Origin: Anisodus tanguticus
Taxonomy: Eukaryota > Streptophyta > Magnoliopsida > Solanales > Solanaceae
Reading direction: 5' to 3'
DNA: 64,000 nucleotides
Assembly (NCBI GenBank): GCA_034509755.1
Contig: CM067541.1
Span: 2,034,001 to 2,098,000, forward strand
The notes beneath the pieces were generated by a model, which did not search any database, had not been told where the DNA came from, and saw only the letters and a program-made list of their open reading frames with translations. The translations under genes were made by a program, and so were the position numbers. Positions 36,454 through 48,391 of this stretch are shown here, in pieces. Each line of letters starts with the position of its first letter. Positions within the stretch are counted from its first letter, which is position 1.

Positions 36454-38929
36454 CCAAATGATTCCCAAAAATCGATCGAACAATACTTTACCTAAATGTT
36501 AGTAAATGACTAAATTCTACATAAATAAGAAAAAGTTAGGACCAATACAAATTGAAGAATAAACCTTTAAATATTTTGCGTTCGCTAGAGTCAGATGGAT
36601 ATGGCGATAAATATCGCAAGTATTTGATTTGATCAACAAAAGCAAGACGGTGGCTGAGCCGTAGAGGGGGCTTTCATAATGATTGTTAATCCATATTTTT
36701 AGTCATTAACTTCTTCGTTTTTCCTTTTAAATTTCAGTCAATATCAATAAAAACAACTCCAATTAATTATTTTCTACCCTGAGCATGTTTGATAGGAACG
36801 ATAATGTTTTTCTAGAAAAATAAGTGTTTTATTTTTTTAATGTTGATAGATAAGTTAAAATATAATATCTCAAAAGTATTTATATATAATTTAGTAAAAT
36901 ACAATGAGTGTGGGATGCGGTGGGGAGAGAGGATTCGAAGGTGGTAGGGATGAGATGGACATGAGTGGGTTTTGGGAGAGTCGGGTGGGTGGGAAGTAGA
37001 CAATAAACTTGAAATGTCCCGTCCCATAGGCCATAACTTTTAAAATATTTTAACCAATTAAATATGAGAAAATTGAAAAACATTTTCTAAAATTTTCCTC
37101 CATTCCAAACACACAATATATGTCAATTTTTTTATATATATTTAAAAAATAATTTACTTTCTATATTTAGTAAGTCTAATTTCAACCTCCACCTTAACAT
37201 CTTTAAAATGACAAGATTCAAAAAATTTATTACTTTCTTAAATGCTCATTCAAATTAAGATACAAAAAAGTGAAAGCTTAATATTTTTTGTAAAAAGTAT
37301 AGTCATTGCTTAGTATATATATTGTAATATTCTTTGATGAGTGATAACATGTAGAGTGATGGTGTATATTGGAAGTCTTGCTTTGGAAATTATTCCTTCT
37401 GCGAAAATGTGTGCATTCATCTCATAGCAACAAATTAATACAATTAAGCTTTGTCGCAATATATATAAAGCGTTATGTCTAGTCAAATGTCGTTATACAA
37501 TATGGAGCATAAAAGCTTCCATTATTATCTTCTGTCTCAAATTTATTTTTGAATAATAAAAAAAAAGTTAAAATGTTCCCTCGCGATAAAAGCCACGTCC
37601 ATATTTATATTTGATATGTTTCTATTGTTCAGGGTATATCTAAACTAGAAGATAACATTGGAGATTTCCATGAGCCGATGGATTAATGAAGAGCTTATAT
37701 TCGATAGTTCACTAACATCAAATATTTTTTTTAACCCTTCTCCATATATTAAATAAATTTAGAGAGTAGTATTTATTTATTTATAAAAAATAAAGTAAAG
37801 ATTAATTTTTTTCAAAATCAAACAAATCTTTGGACTTCTAATCATCAGTGTTAGAGTTGCTTACGCATAAAAATCACCACAAAAAATGCTACTTTGCAGG
37901 GAATTCTACTAGCAAAGAGCAATGTGCAAACTCCAATCTCTCTCTCTTTATATAATTGCACGACATGAGATGTGACATGCAAACCCACACAATTCAATAA
38001 ACAAATCTAAATAATAGATTCATCTCAGATGACAAATTATCGTATCTTATAAATTTAAAATTCTTTTTTTGTTTTTTAATGATCAACAATTGAATTTCTT
38101 AATTAAATAATAAAAACTAATCAATTTATTTTTTGCCAGTCAACTTTTTTTTTTATCATCATAATATTTCCCCTCAATTATTCTATTTCTAACTATGAAT
38201 AATTAGTACTTCATTGTTCAAAAAACACATTTATCTATTTTCTCATATGTTTGAGAATTTTCACTCAATAAATTCATTAACACTCAATAAATTCATTAAC
38301 TAAACCTACACAACAAAAACACACACACACACACAAAAGGCGTGTCTTTCAAAACTCTATAGAAACATTTCGCACCAAAGCTTCCACCGGTTCATAGATT
38401 ACAAACGGAATACAAACTCCATCAGAGGCTGGCACAATGAACTTGTCCTTTCGGTTACAATAAAATTTGAATAGTAATAATATGTCGCTTCTTATCTTTT
38501 TGAAAAGATAATATGTCGTGAAATTACACTGGGTATGTATGTTGTTACGTGTATGAAAAAACCTCAAATTCAGTTGCACTGCACCCAAGGCATCAAAGAA
38601 ATCAACGGGGAGAGAAAGATATGGAGGTACCAATCCTGATGTTTGGTTGGTCTTTGACTTTTTCCTATTGTTTTACTTTCTTATAAAAGCCCAAGATTCT
38701 TTACAAGAAAACTGAATAGTCCGTTTGGGGAACATCGATAAAAAAAAAATTATTGAAGAATCCAGAAAGTTTCTATCAAACTGAATCCACAACAGTGTAA
38801 CTTTATGGAAGAAGCGCAAAACATTTTCACCCTGGTTCTTAAGCACGGGGCACAAATCTGTTCCTCTCGATGAAGGCCATCTCAATGCTATTTCAGGTCC
38901 TTTATTTCAGGAAGGGAGCCTTGAAGTAA
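36454..38929. other. Intergenic region upstream of ORMDL
   Basis: The ORMDL promoter should lie just above 36453, but no clear TATA box stands out. 36783-37112 is a third copy of the GTGTTTGG MITE family. Two minus-strand open frames near 38349-38885 have ordinary composition and no recognisable domain. Confidence 0.4.
36783..37112. mobile_element. MITE, third copy of the GTGTTTGG family
   Basis: It begins near catgtttgataggaacg and ends near cattccaaacacac, with internal tttttctagaaaaataag and attttctaaaattttc matching the other copies. The ends are more decayed than at 5622 and 32583. Confidence 0.55.
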
Positions 38930-39085
38930 CGGGTAAAGTTAGATCAGGAGATTACGAGTTCAAGCAGTGAAAATAACTTCTTGTATAAATGCAGGGTTAG
39001 GCTGCGTACAATAGACCTTTATGGTCGGACCTTTCTGGACCCCACACATAGCGGAAGCTTAGTGCACCGCACTGTCCTTTTTATT
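38930..39085 (+). mobile_element. tRNA-derived SINE copy
   Basis: It shows gttagatcaggagattacgag with a B-box-like gagttcaagcag, then ggctgcgtacaatagacc and cacatagcggaagcttag, matching the 15232 copy with many substitutions. Confidence 0.7.
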
Positions 39086-39354
39086 GTTGGAGATCCTTAT
39101 GTAATGGAACTGATACTATTCGTGTAGCTAATTGGCAACCAAACTTATTGTCTAGATTAAAGCATACACTTTCATGTTTCACGAGTTTCAGAAATGATTT
39201 TAAATGGTAATCTAACAAATGAGGATTGCTTTTGAGTCAAGTAAAATAACGTAAGCATTGTTAAGCCGGTGTAAAATAAAAGCTGGAGTAAAATACACAG
39301 ATTGATGCAAATGAAGAAACATTCATCCCGTAATGCAAGTGTGTTAGGTTATGC

Positions 39355-39540
39355 ACCCAAAGATGTGGCCTAGTGATCAATGAAGTGAGTTGAAAATTAT
39401 GAGTTATCAAGTTCAAATTTCAGCAGTGGCAAAACATAGTTTGATATCTTCCTATCATCTAAGCCTCGTGAGTCATGAAATTAGTCGAGGTTTGAGGAAA
39501 TTGGACCGGACAACACAATTATAAAAAAAAAAAAAAAAAG
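39355..39540 (+). mobile_element. SINE with poly(A) tail
   Basis: A tRNA-like head (tggcctagtgatcaatgaag, then a B-box-like agttcaaatttc) is followed by a body with gtcgaggtttgaggaaattgg and a run of about 18 A's at 39522-39539. The retained tail suggests it is younger than the other SINEs. Confidence 0.65.
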
Positions 39541-40344
39541 TGAGTTCTCAATATTTATGCACATCCGCCCCATACAATGTTGTGGACCTCAAAATTTGTG
39601 AATGACCATAACATCTCAACACTTCATTTTATTTTTTTCTTTCACAATATTACTTAAAGAGAAAAATGCCAAGAGCATGACATTCTTTTTAAAGCTCCCT
39701 TTACTAATATTCAACTCCAAAGACATAAGGAAAAGAAAATGCTGCTACAGACACAAGAAGAAATAGAATATTTAAGGAAAAGCTACAATTGCTTCACTAA
39801 TTCAAGAGGACCCACGAAGAAGAAGTCAAAAAATTGCTGTTTTTGGTCATTTACAAAGCAAAAAATTGTAATCATACAAACTGAAATTAAAGGGATAATT
39901 AGTCAAATGGGGTTGTAGACTAACCGTGATGAGAATATGCGAAGAAAGTTTTCCAAGTGTAGATATGATCACCTGCTGCTAACTCACTACTTTCTATTCT
40001 GTGAGTGACCACAACCATCTCTTTCCCTTTCCTTTCAACTTTCCTAGTCTAGCAAAATCATTGCTACGCCAAATATGGTTCAAAGGACTCAAATAGGGTG
40101 TCAAATGAGTAAGTTGGGCTAAGATTGAGATAATTAAAATGGGTGAGCTCATTAATGGGTTGTGCTAAGATTGATCGAAAAATTAATTGGGTTGAAATAG
40201 GTTAAAAATGGGTGAGTCATTACCCGTTCAACTTGACCCACTTTTTTTAAAGAGTATTTTCTAGAAATACATTTATAGTGACAAATATTTTCGCCTAACA
40301 CATCTTTTTCATTGAAATAAAATTTTCTATTTCATATATTTTAA

Positions 40345-41640
40345 GGGAAAAGGTCATATTTGCCATCGAGCTTTTGAAAAAGGGTCATATTTGTCCTCCG
40401 TTAAAGTATGGATGTCATTTCCGTTAGCAAAGTTGTCAAATATGTCATCCATGGACGGAAATCCCATGTGGACGCCACGTTTCCACGTGGAAGACACATG
40501 GCAGGTGGGACCCACATCACCACCCCACTGCTTCTACTCCCTCCCTTCTCCGTCTGCCGCTGCTCCGGTGAACCGGAGCAGCCAACCACCGCCATCATCG
40601 ACCAAACTCCGCCCTCTCCATCACTGCCGGAACAATGCCAACAAACCAACAACCAAAATAACCCCACTCCCTTCTACGTCGAAGAACACCACCACCGCCA
40701 GCTCCGACCAAACTCCAGCCAACCACCACCATCGTCGACAAAAAAACTTCTATGTTAATTTTTTAGATCTGGAACAATCAATTACACACCAACTCGAAAT
40801 GGATATATCCAATCGGTAACAACTGAATCAACAGCCACCGCCAGCCACCGCCAGCCACCGCCACCTTCGTCTCCTCTTCTCCACCGCTGCTCCGGTGAAC
40901 CGGAGCAGCCACCCTTCACCCCACTAATATAGCAAAGTGAATAGGAACAGTATGCTAACACCATCATAGAGCGGATCTTACAAATATTGGAAAGATTTAA
41001 AGACAGTTGCAAATGAAACGCATTGTGCATTCTCTGATAATACCACCGGATTAACCAGATTTTTGGTCAAAATCAGAATATCAGAAAACAGAAATGAAAC
41101 GCAAAAAAAACGTTACTACTATATTAGATCTGATTTTGAGAACGAGCCGCCGCCCTTCACCCCACTACCTGGTCGACGTTGCACCACTGCTCCGCCACAC
41201 TACCATCACACACCGCCGCTGCACACCACCGCAACCGACGCCCAGATCTGGATTTTCCGGTGTTGCTCCGGCGTCTCGATGTTGAAACAAAGCCCGCCAG
41301 CCCTTCGCCCATTTCGTTATCACCGTGAAACCCAAAGGAAGTTGACTCTGACGACCTTTTAACCGTTGCTCCGATTTCCACGCTGTCGAAACACTGTGCT
41401 TTCTTGTTTTCTTTTGTTAGCCGGAATCCGGCGAAAATCACCATGGCTATGCCGAAAAAAATCATTTTGGCAACTGTCCGATCTCTTTATGCCGAAAAAA
41501 ATCATTTTGTCTGCCACATGGATCCAATCATCCAACGTGATGTCCACGTGGAATTTCCGGCCACGAAGGACATTTGACAACTTTATTAAGTATTAACGGA
41601 AGAGGGGTCACGAGGTAGGGTGGGTGGTGTAAGAAACCAA
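40345..41640. repeat. GC-rich repeat block with inverted outer ends
   Basis: The left edge has gtcatatttgtcctccgtta and a cacgtggaagacacatgg stretch. The right edge has gtccacgtggaatttccgg and ttaacggaagaggggtca, partly the inverse of the left. Inside are repeated Pro/Thr-coding segments and (cagccaccgc)n near 40831-40862. It looks like a non-autonomous DNA element or captured repeat. No ORF has a recognised domain. Confidence 0.5.
40831..40862. repeat. Short tandem repeat (cagccaccgc)n
   Basis: The 10-base unit cagccaccgc is repeated about three times without change. Confidence 0.8.
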
Positions 41641-44130
41641 AACAAAAATACTTTTGATTGGGGATGGCATGGTGGATGGTGTAAAAAATCATAAAAAGAA
41701 ACTCATAAAATACGCTTATGCCATTTAATCTTATGCATTGTGATTTGTGAACTTCTCCGATTTTGAATTCTGCATGTCATCAAATATTATATGCTTATTT
41801 TGGATGATTATTTGAATTTTCTATAGACATTTCCCTTAGGGCAGAAGTCGTAAGTCTTCACCATTTTAAAATAATTTAGTGTTTTTATCAAAACTCAATT
41901 TGACAAATCCATTAAATATTTTTAATGCGTAAAGTATGCAACTCACTTAGCCTGCAAAGTTTTATATGCATAAAAGATCAGTCAATCAGTGCATTCAACT
42001 GTTAGTTTGAAAGCAGAACGTCCCAAGTAAGAGGTAATGTAAATACTTACCCGCACCTGGTACTTATATCAAACCAATCAATTTAACCTTAGCTGTTAAA
42101 AATTAAAGCTAGAATATATATCACTTAACCATGGTTAAGAGATAAGTGTTATCGGTTTGGTGTAAACACAGGTGCAGGTAAATGTTTATAGGAGACCTAG
42201 TTATTTCGGCTCGACGCATAGCTTGTTCAGCAATCATACAAGGTCTTCTGCTTTTAGGTTCAAACTCTGGTGATACTACCCCTTGTAGGGTTCTTTGAGA
42301 AAGTACCTACTTGGCCTCTCTGTCTTCCTTTCCATAGTCCTTTTTGGATGTAAAAGCAGTTTATCCAAACCAAAAAAAGAGAAGAGAATGCTATAAACTA
42401 AGAAATCTTAGTCTTTGAGTCAAATGACAATGGAAAATTTGAAATTTTCTGCTAACCTTCGTATCAAAAAGTAGGTTCCAGGCGTCTCCAGTCCGACCAT
42501 ATGGAACAACGAATTTGATTATATCTAAGGGAATATAGAAAATAAGACTATATACCCATATGACACTCGCCCATCCCCAACCGATAATTGACGCGAATTC
42601 AATATGTGCATAAACTGCTATCAAAGTAGCAACCTGTACAAATAAAAAGAACATGCTGAAACTTATAAAACTATGAAAATGGAGCTGGGAGTTAAAACTT
42701 TGACACGCCTTACCAGTTGGGCCAACATGAATGCAAACATCAAAAGAGCACCTGGTCTCTCTATAAATGACCAATTCTGACTGCGGGTGACAAATATTAG
42801 CGCTTGGCTGATAATACTGACTTGCAGATATATGGCTGATGAGATTTCTTCAGTGCTTCCACTAAGAGATTTTACATGGAAGTGACTCTGCAGGTAATCA
42901 ATAGTTAAAGACGATGAGAAACTAAAGTTAGGACTTTCAATTTGAATGTGATTTTCCATCATGAAGCAATTGAAGTTTAAAAAGTGAGAAAAACTAAGAA
43001 TAATGGTACCTCAAAGAATTGTGTGCTATCTGCAAGCCAGTAAAACAAGACAGTAACTAAAGCAAGATATGTTCCAATCAAAATGCCAGCTGCAAATATC
43101 TCGTTAAGCTTCCAACTGTCAGGTGTTGGAGATGGTTTAACGCGATCTTTGGAAATAGTCATGATAGTACCTATCGATAAAACAGAAAAATATGAATTGC
43201 ATTGCAGCGTGACCTTCCTATGCCTTCTAAAATAAATACTGATAGGATAAGACCTTACCATCATTTAGGATTGCAATTATCAGTACCATGAATGGAGGAA
43301 AGTCGTATTCCCATATCAGTGCCAGAAGCATGAAACCAAGCTGCACAAGACAGATGCATAAGGTGTATCACATCTGGTCATAAAGTTAAGACTAACTTAC
43401 GAAATAGCTCAAAATGACGCAGGTAACAGGAACTTGATCCTTTACCACAATTTATATGGTTATGGAGACAGCATAAATCTGCATTATTAGGAGTAGAAAA
43501 TAAATAAGATCTAGACAGGTGATAAATTGCCACATAAGATATTGAGAAAACACAGATTCTCGATTTGACTTAACTGTATAATTTTTCATTCTTTGAAATA
43601 TAGCCCTGCTAGTCAAGACAGCACTGACAATGACACTTGAGCCAGGCTCAGTCAATACAAGATCAGCAGCACTCCTAGCAGCATCTGTAGAATCAGCCAC
43701 TGCTATACCAATATCTGCCTTGTTGAGAGCTGGTGCATCATTTACTCCATCACTGGTCATTCCAACTACGTGCTCTTTCGCTTGCAGGATTTTACTATCT
43801 CATATTTGTGCTCTGCGTATAATATGGAAACAAGTAATTGACATGGAACAAAAAATGATATTACAGAAGCACAAGGAGAGATTACTCTGAACTTGAAGAA
43901 TTGATGATGCTACAATACTGTTTTGAAAGTACAAGGAATTTGTTAAGACAAATAAGTCCAATTCACAGACTATCAGGCAATAGATTCTAATCCACTCATT
44001 TTAGAGCAACTAAAGGGTATAATTTACATTGGTTTGCGACAGCGTTGTTGCATAGCTCATTAACATCAGCCGTTTACCACCTGTAGTTTCCAACATTTTT
44101 TCTAGAAGTATTCTAAGACAGAAATCAAAG

Positions 44131-44275
44131 GGAAGCCCGGTGACTAAGCTCCGGCTATGCGCGGGGTCCGGGGAAGGGCCGGACCACAAGGGTCTATTGT
44201 ACACAACATTACCTCACATTTCTGGAAGAGGCTGTTTCCACGGCTTGAACCCATGACCTCCTGGTCACATGACTG
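44131..44275 (-). mobile_element. tRNA-derived SINE copy in an ATPase-relic intron
   Basis: In minus orientation it reads ggaggtcatgggttcaagcc (B box), then aatgtgaggtaatgttgtgt, ggtccggcccttccccg and gcatagccggagcttagt. It matches the 15232 family. Confidence 0.75.
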
Positions 44276-47256
44276 TTAGAGATCAAATAATGAAAATTAT
44301 ATGTTATTAGACTAATTTTTTTCTTCATGAGGGAACTCTTTCATTTTCATTAATTTGACAGACTATCTTAATCTTCTAATAGAAAGAAAACAAGTTTCTC
44401 CGGGACTGCCCAATTGCATATTAAGCTGGGTGGATGACAAGACAAGTGGGAATTTAAGTGCTTATACTACTCAAAAAGCCTGTCGAAATTACCATGGAAT
44501 ACACCAGCAAAGCCATCTGCTTTTTCAATGAGCTCATCGACTGGTAGAGCTTCATATTCATCCTTGTCACGACCAAACAACAAAGATGAGGGGTACACAT
44601 TTGTTCCCATGCCAAGATGTCAGCCTGTTTCCTTTGCTATGGCCAACTGGTCACCTGTTTTGGGTATAAAACAAATTAAAACAGAATTCATCCTGCTAGC
44701 TGCCTAGCTAGTCTTACACTTACCAAAAGAATGAAAAGCTTGCTGAAAACTTTTCATTAATATGTCATCGATGTGCTCATTGAAAGCTTGAGTGATGTTA
44801 TTCTTCTATTTCCTGATCCTTTTATGTTCTAATCTTTGTTCTATAACTTGTCTCCTATCATCATACACTTCATTGATGATATCTTGCTTATGCCATTTGT
44901 ATATCTCAGAAGAGATTGTAGGAAGTTTGATATAAAAAAACAACTAAAATGAAATTGACATGTTTCCACCTTCCCAACTAAGTGAGCCGTGATAATGAGA
45001 ACTAACCATGTTATTTTGTGCACATTAAACCGATTAGTATTAAGTTACATACCTGTAATCATCTTAACACAAACTCCTAAATTGAGAGCTCTGCGGATGG
45101 TCTCAGCACTATCGTGCCTCGGTGGATCAAACAAGGGAAGCAATCCACAAAATGTCCAAGTCCCTCCAGGGCTCTCTATTGATTTTTCTAGAATTTCCTA
45201 TGATATTCATAGCATGAAGAAGATATAAGCTTCTTACAGAAGAATTGTGTGCTGCGAATCAGGAATGTTTCATAAAATTGTATATATTGGTTCATGTATC
45301 TGGCTAGTTTTAATACAATAAATACAAAGATCAACCTTCAATTAGCCTAATTTATTTTTATCAAATACTTTTGCAGCTGTTCTCTCACTTATTAATCCCC
45401 ACTTTAATTAACATGAAAAACTACAGTATTTGTAATAGCAAATAAAGAAGGGAAACTATTACCTGAAAGGAACAGCAAGAGATCGTAACCCTCTTTCAGC
45501 GAACTTATCAACGATTGCATGCACTTTTGCAGCTATCTGTTGCTTCTCTTGGCACAAATCCAGTATCTGAGTTTCAGGAGAAAAGGCAAACATGAATTAG
45601 TGGCAGTTATAAGGACAACAATAAGAACAAATTCTCAAGGAGACTGAAACTGAAAATGGATCAAGAAGAATCTGAAACATAAGCAGAAAAGAAACGCATC
45701 TTATTCACTACATACATGCAATCATTGGCTAAGAAAAGAAAAATATGGCCAATTTTGTAGTTTCTTTATGCTTCTCTTTTGTAGAGAAGGACATAGTAAA
45801 TAACATAAAACAGTTTCCTGACAAACTACTCATAATCTAAGTGCATAATATGGTTAAATCACATCGACACCTGTTCAGGAGCTCCTTTACTGACTCGATA
45901 CCACTTTCCATCTGAATCAATGTAGGTGATTGCAGTCCGTTTATCCACAGGATTGAACGGAAGGAAATGCACTTGCTGATATTTGCGCGCGCCTGCATAT
46001 ACGAATGTAGCTTTAATTTCATCGTTATATCCTAAAAGGTATTCATAAACTCCAGCAATAAAGAAAGGCTTCACCTCCTTTGGATCAGCAAGCGTGTTGA
46101 TAATTGCTGCATCAATAGCATCCTGATTTTCCAGTCTTGACGCTCTCGCAGCAAGTAGCTCTCACAGCAAGTAACACAACCATATATTTGTCCATTTCTC
46201 TTTAAAACACCTGTTTAGGAAGGTTTTGATTCATCAAATCATAGAAATAAAAGGTCAAATGAAAAGTTTGTGTACCTCAATAAGATTCCTATTGACAGTG
46301 AGGCGATTCAGTGTTAACGTCCCTGTCTTGTCACTGCATAGTACATCCATACCCGCCATCTCTTCAATTGCTGTCATCCTTTTTGTAATAGCACCCTGAA
46401 ATATAGTCCAAATGCCATATTACATGTTAGCTCTTGAGATAGTTCGGAGGAGATGTGATGCATTATTATTGGAATAATTACATTTTTGGACCGCTCAAAA
46501 GAACAATAGCCAACAAATATATAGGTTGTATATTAAGTATAAATATCCATATAATATATATATTTTATACACAAAATTTACATATGATATACATAATTAG
46601 TGTACAGGTTATTGCTGGTTAGCGCCTGTAATTAATTTCGGTCGACGGGCCAAATATGAAAAAGCCCTCATCATTTATTTGTCTAGAGAAGATATACTTA
46701 GTTCAAGGCATATTCAGAATATTGGTAACGGTGTACCTGTTGAGAGAGTCTATGGGAGCCAATAGCAAGAGTAACTGATAGTACTGTAGGCATAGCTATT
46801 GGTATTCCGCCAATCAAGAGAACAAGAAGGTTGTTAATTCCAGTCCTATATGAACGTTGCGGAACAGCGTACATGATAATAATTTCAAGTATCATCCCCA
46901 CAGCTATTGAGCATATGCAGAAATTTCCAATGGAAGCAAGGACCTGCATAGTGAAGCTTGCAACTTTTAAACTCTTGGAAAATATGACTTCTCGAATATT
47001 GAGAAATCAAGAAAGAACTATCACTAAGTTTCATTTTCTAACCTTCTGAAAGTGACCACTGACTTCAGTGGAGTCAACGAGATGTGCAGCTTTTCCAAAG
47101 AAAGAGTGAACTCCAGTGGCAATTACCACAGCTTCAATCTCTCCATGGTTACAAGTAGATCCAGAGAAAACTTCATCTCCTTTCCTTTTCGTCACTGGAA
47201 GAGATTCCCCAGTAAGAGCTGACTGAAATAAAATATCAGTTCCAAAACTCAAAGCT

Positions 47257-47417
47257 CACTACAAAACGAACTGGAATTAGTTATGAAATTCGTCGTTAAT
47301 AGGTTGCTAAATTAACAACATTTATATAATATATCGCTAATCCATACTAAATAGGGTTAGCGACGGATTTTGCTGTACCGAATATGTCGGTCGCTAATTC
47401 CTGTTTTTTTAGTAGTG
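47257..47417. mobile_element. 161-bp CACTA-type mini-element
   Basis: The left end CACTACAAAACGAACTGG and the reversed right end CACTACTAAAAAAACAGG are terminal inverted repeats of the CACTA (En/Spm) superfamily. A perfect GCT target duplication flanks it (47254-47256 and 47418-47420). Internally, both halves carry cgtcgttaat / cgacggattt-type inverted words. It has no coding capacity and sits in an intron of the ATPase relic. Confidence 0.85.
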
Positions 47418-47451
47418 GCTATTCCTGGTCCTATTTTTTGGATAAGGAATT

Positions 47452-47453
47452 GC
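47452..47453 (-). other. GC splice donor of the first ATPase-relic exon
   Basis: The exon ends AAAATTGATCAG, where family alignment expects the junction, and the intron begins GCAATT. GC-AG introns are a rare but valid class, or this may be a decayed GT donor in a pseudogene. Confidence 0.6.
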
Positions 47454-47647
47454 CTGATCAATTTTCAAGGGATCTCCTTTGAGCAATCGGGCATCTGCAG
47501 GGATGATATCACCAAGCTTTATGCTAATGATGTCTCCTGGCACTAGAGTAGCCGCATCTTTTTCTTGCCACCTCCCATTTCTAAGGACCTATATATGCAG
47601 AAAGGCGGTATTTTTACATTTTAATTATACAGAACGCAACAAGATTA

Positions 47648-48391
47648 CAGTGACAAGAGCAAACCTTAGTTCGGGCAATAGGGGCGTAAGTACCGGGCGC
47701 AAAAGTGTAAGCCCGGGTGCAAAAACATAAGCCCCAAGCGTAAAAGCTTACGCCCGAGCGTTAAATTTGATTTTTATTATTTTAAAAATATTTTTGCTAT
47801 AGATTATGATTTTTATTATTGGTGATGATATTTATACTTTATGTCACCATGTACTTATGTTGTAGTGATTTTTTCCTAAAACAAATAGAGAAAGAAAGCA
47901 ACTCTCGTAAAAAATAACATTGTCATAAATAGTTGTTTTAGATGATTATGTCTGAAATTAGTATGATAGAGATTTCATAGCATTATGTTCCTGAAGCAAC
48001 TTTATCCTTTTTTTTCATTGCTCTTATACTTTTTACCCTTCTCTTTCTTTGAAATATATATAAATAAGAATCAGTGCAAATATTAGTTGAGGGTGAAAAT
48101 ATTTAATAGATGTGGAGATTGATGATGAAGTGGATGAAGATTTTATTCTAAAGATTATCCAGGCTATCATAATTTGTGTTGTTACCTTTCTCTAATAATA
48201 TTATTGGTGATGTATTTGAATTATTTGTAGAATTTTATTAAAATATTTACCTTTACTTATTTTTTTAGTAATAAAATTAAAGATATACGCCTCGTAGATT
48301 CATGGGACTTATGTCCCGTGTCTTGGGGCTTACGCCTCGTCCCGTACTGCATAAAACGTCTCGGCTTACGCCTCCGCCTCTTAAAACACTG
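47648..48391. mobile_element. hAT-like element with GTAAGCC/GGCTTACG inverted words
   Basis: The left end is CAGTGACAAG and the reversed right end is CAGTGTTTTAAGAGGCG. The left 120 bases repeat cgtaagcccg/aagccccaag words, and the right 110 bases repeat ggcttacgcct in the opposite orientation. The interior is AT-rich with no transposase. No clean 8-bp target duplication is visible, so the boundaries are uncertain. Confidence 0.5.

Larger units (their letters stand above)
42457..47588 (-). pseudogene. PMA: Plasma-membrane H+-ATPase (P3A), truncated and broken
   Basis: The functional family pumps protons from the cytosol using ATP. Exon relics: 47454-47588, 47043-47222, 46737-46943, 46276-46395, 46075-46210, 45871-45992, 45463-45566, 45053-45197, 44493-44654, 43575-43812, 43446-43478, 43259-43340, 43010-43170, 42714-42887, 42457-42633. 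They cover the actuator domain (LTGESLPVTK), the phosphorylation site (CSDKTGTLTLN), NPVDKRTA, KGAPEQ, FDPPRHDSAETI and helices to the last membrane segment. Lesions: stops at 46202-46204, 44620-44622 and 43452-43454; a 16-bp tandem duplication at 46142-46173; single-base losses near 45970 and 43791. The hinge motif reads TSDGVNDAP instead of TGDGVNDAP. The N-terminal ~150 residues and the C-terminal autoinhibitory domain are missing. It cannot encode a pump. Confidence 0.92.

Noticed and set aside
38349..38885. Two minus-strand frames that might be exons of a lost gene
   Set aside because: No recognised motif and no convincing splice sites linking them; composition is like the surroundings.
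39522..39539. Poly(A) run as a gene terminator
   Set aside because: It is the 3' tail of a SINE with a tRNA-like head, not a transcription terminator of a nearby gene.
40391..41596. Several long overlapping frames in the GC-rich block
   Set aside because: They exist on both strands in all frames because of cac/ccg repeats. No domain or codon pattern supports a gene.
45859..46074. Single open frame joining VKPFFIAGVYEYLL to the ATPase NPVDKRTA segment
   Set aside because: The left part reads through a GT-AG intron (45993-46074). The family has DPKEA directly before the HFLPFNP segment, so this is an intron read-through, not an extra domain.
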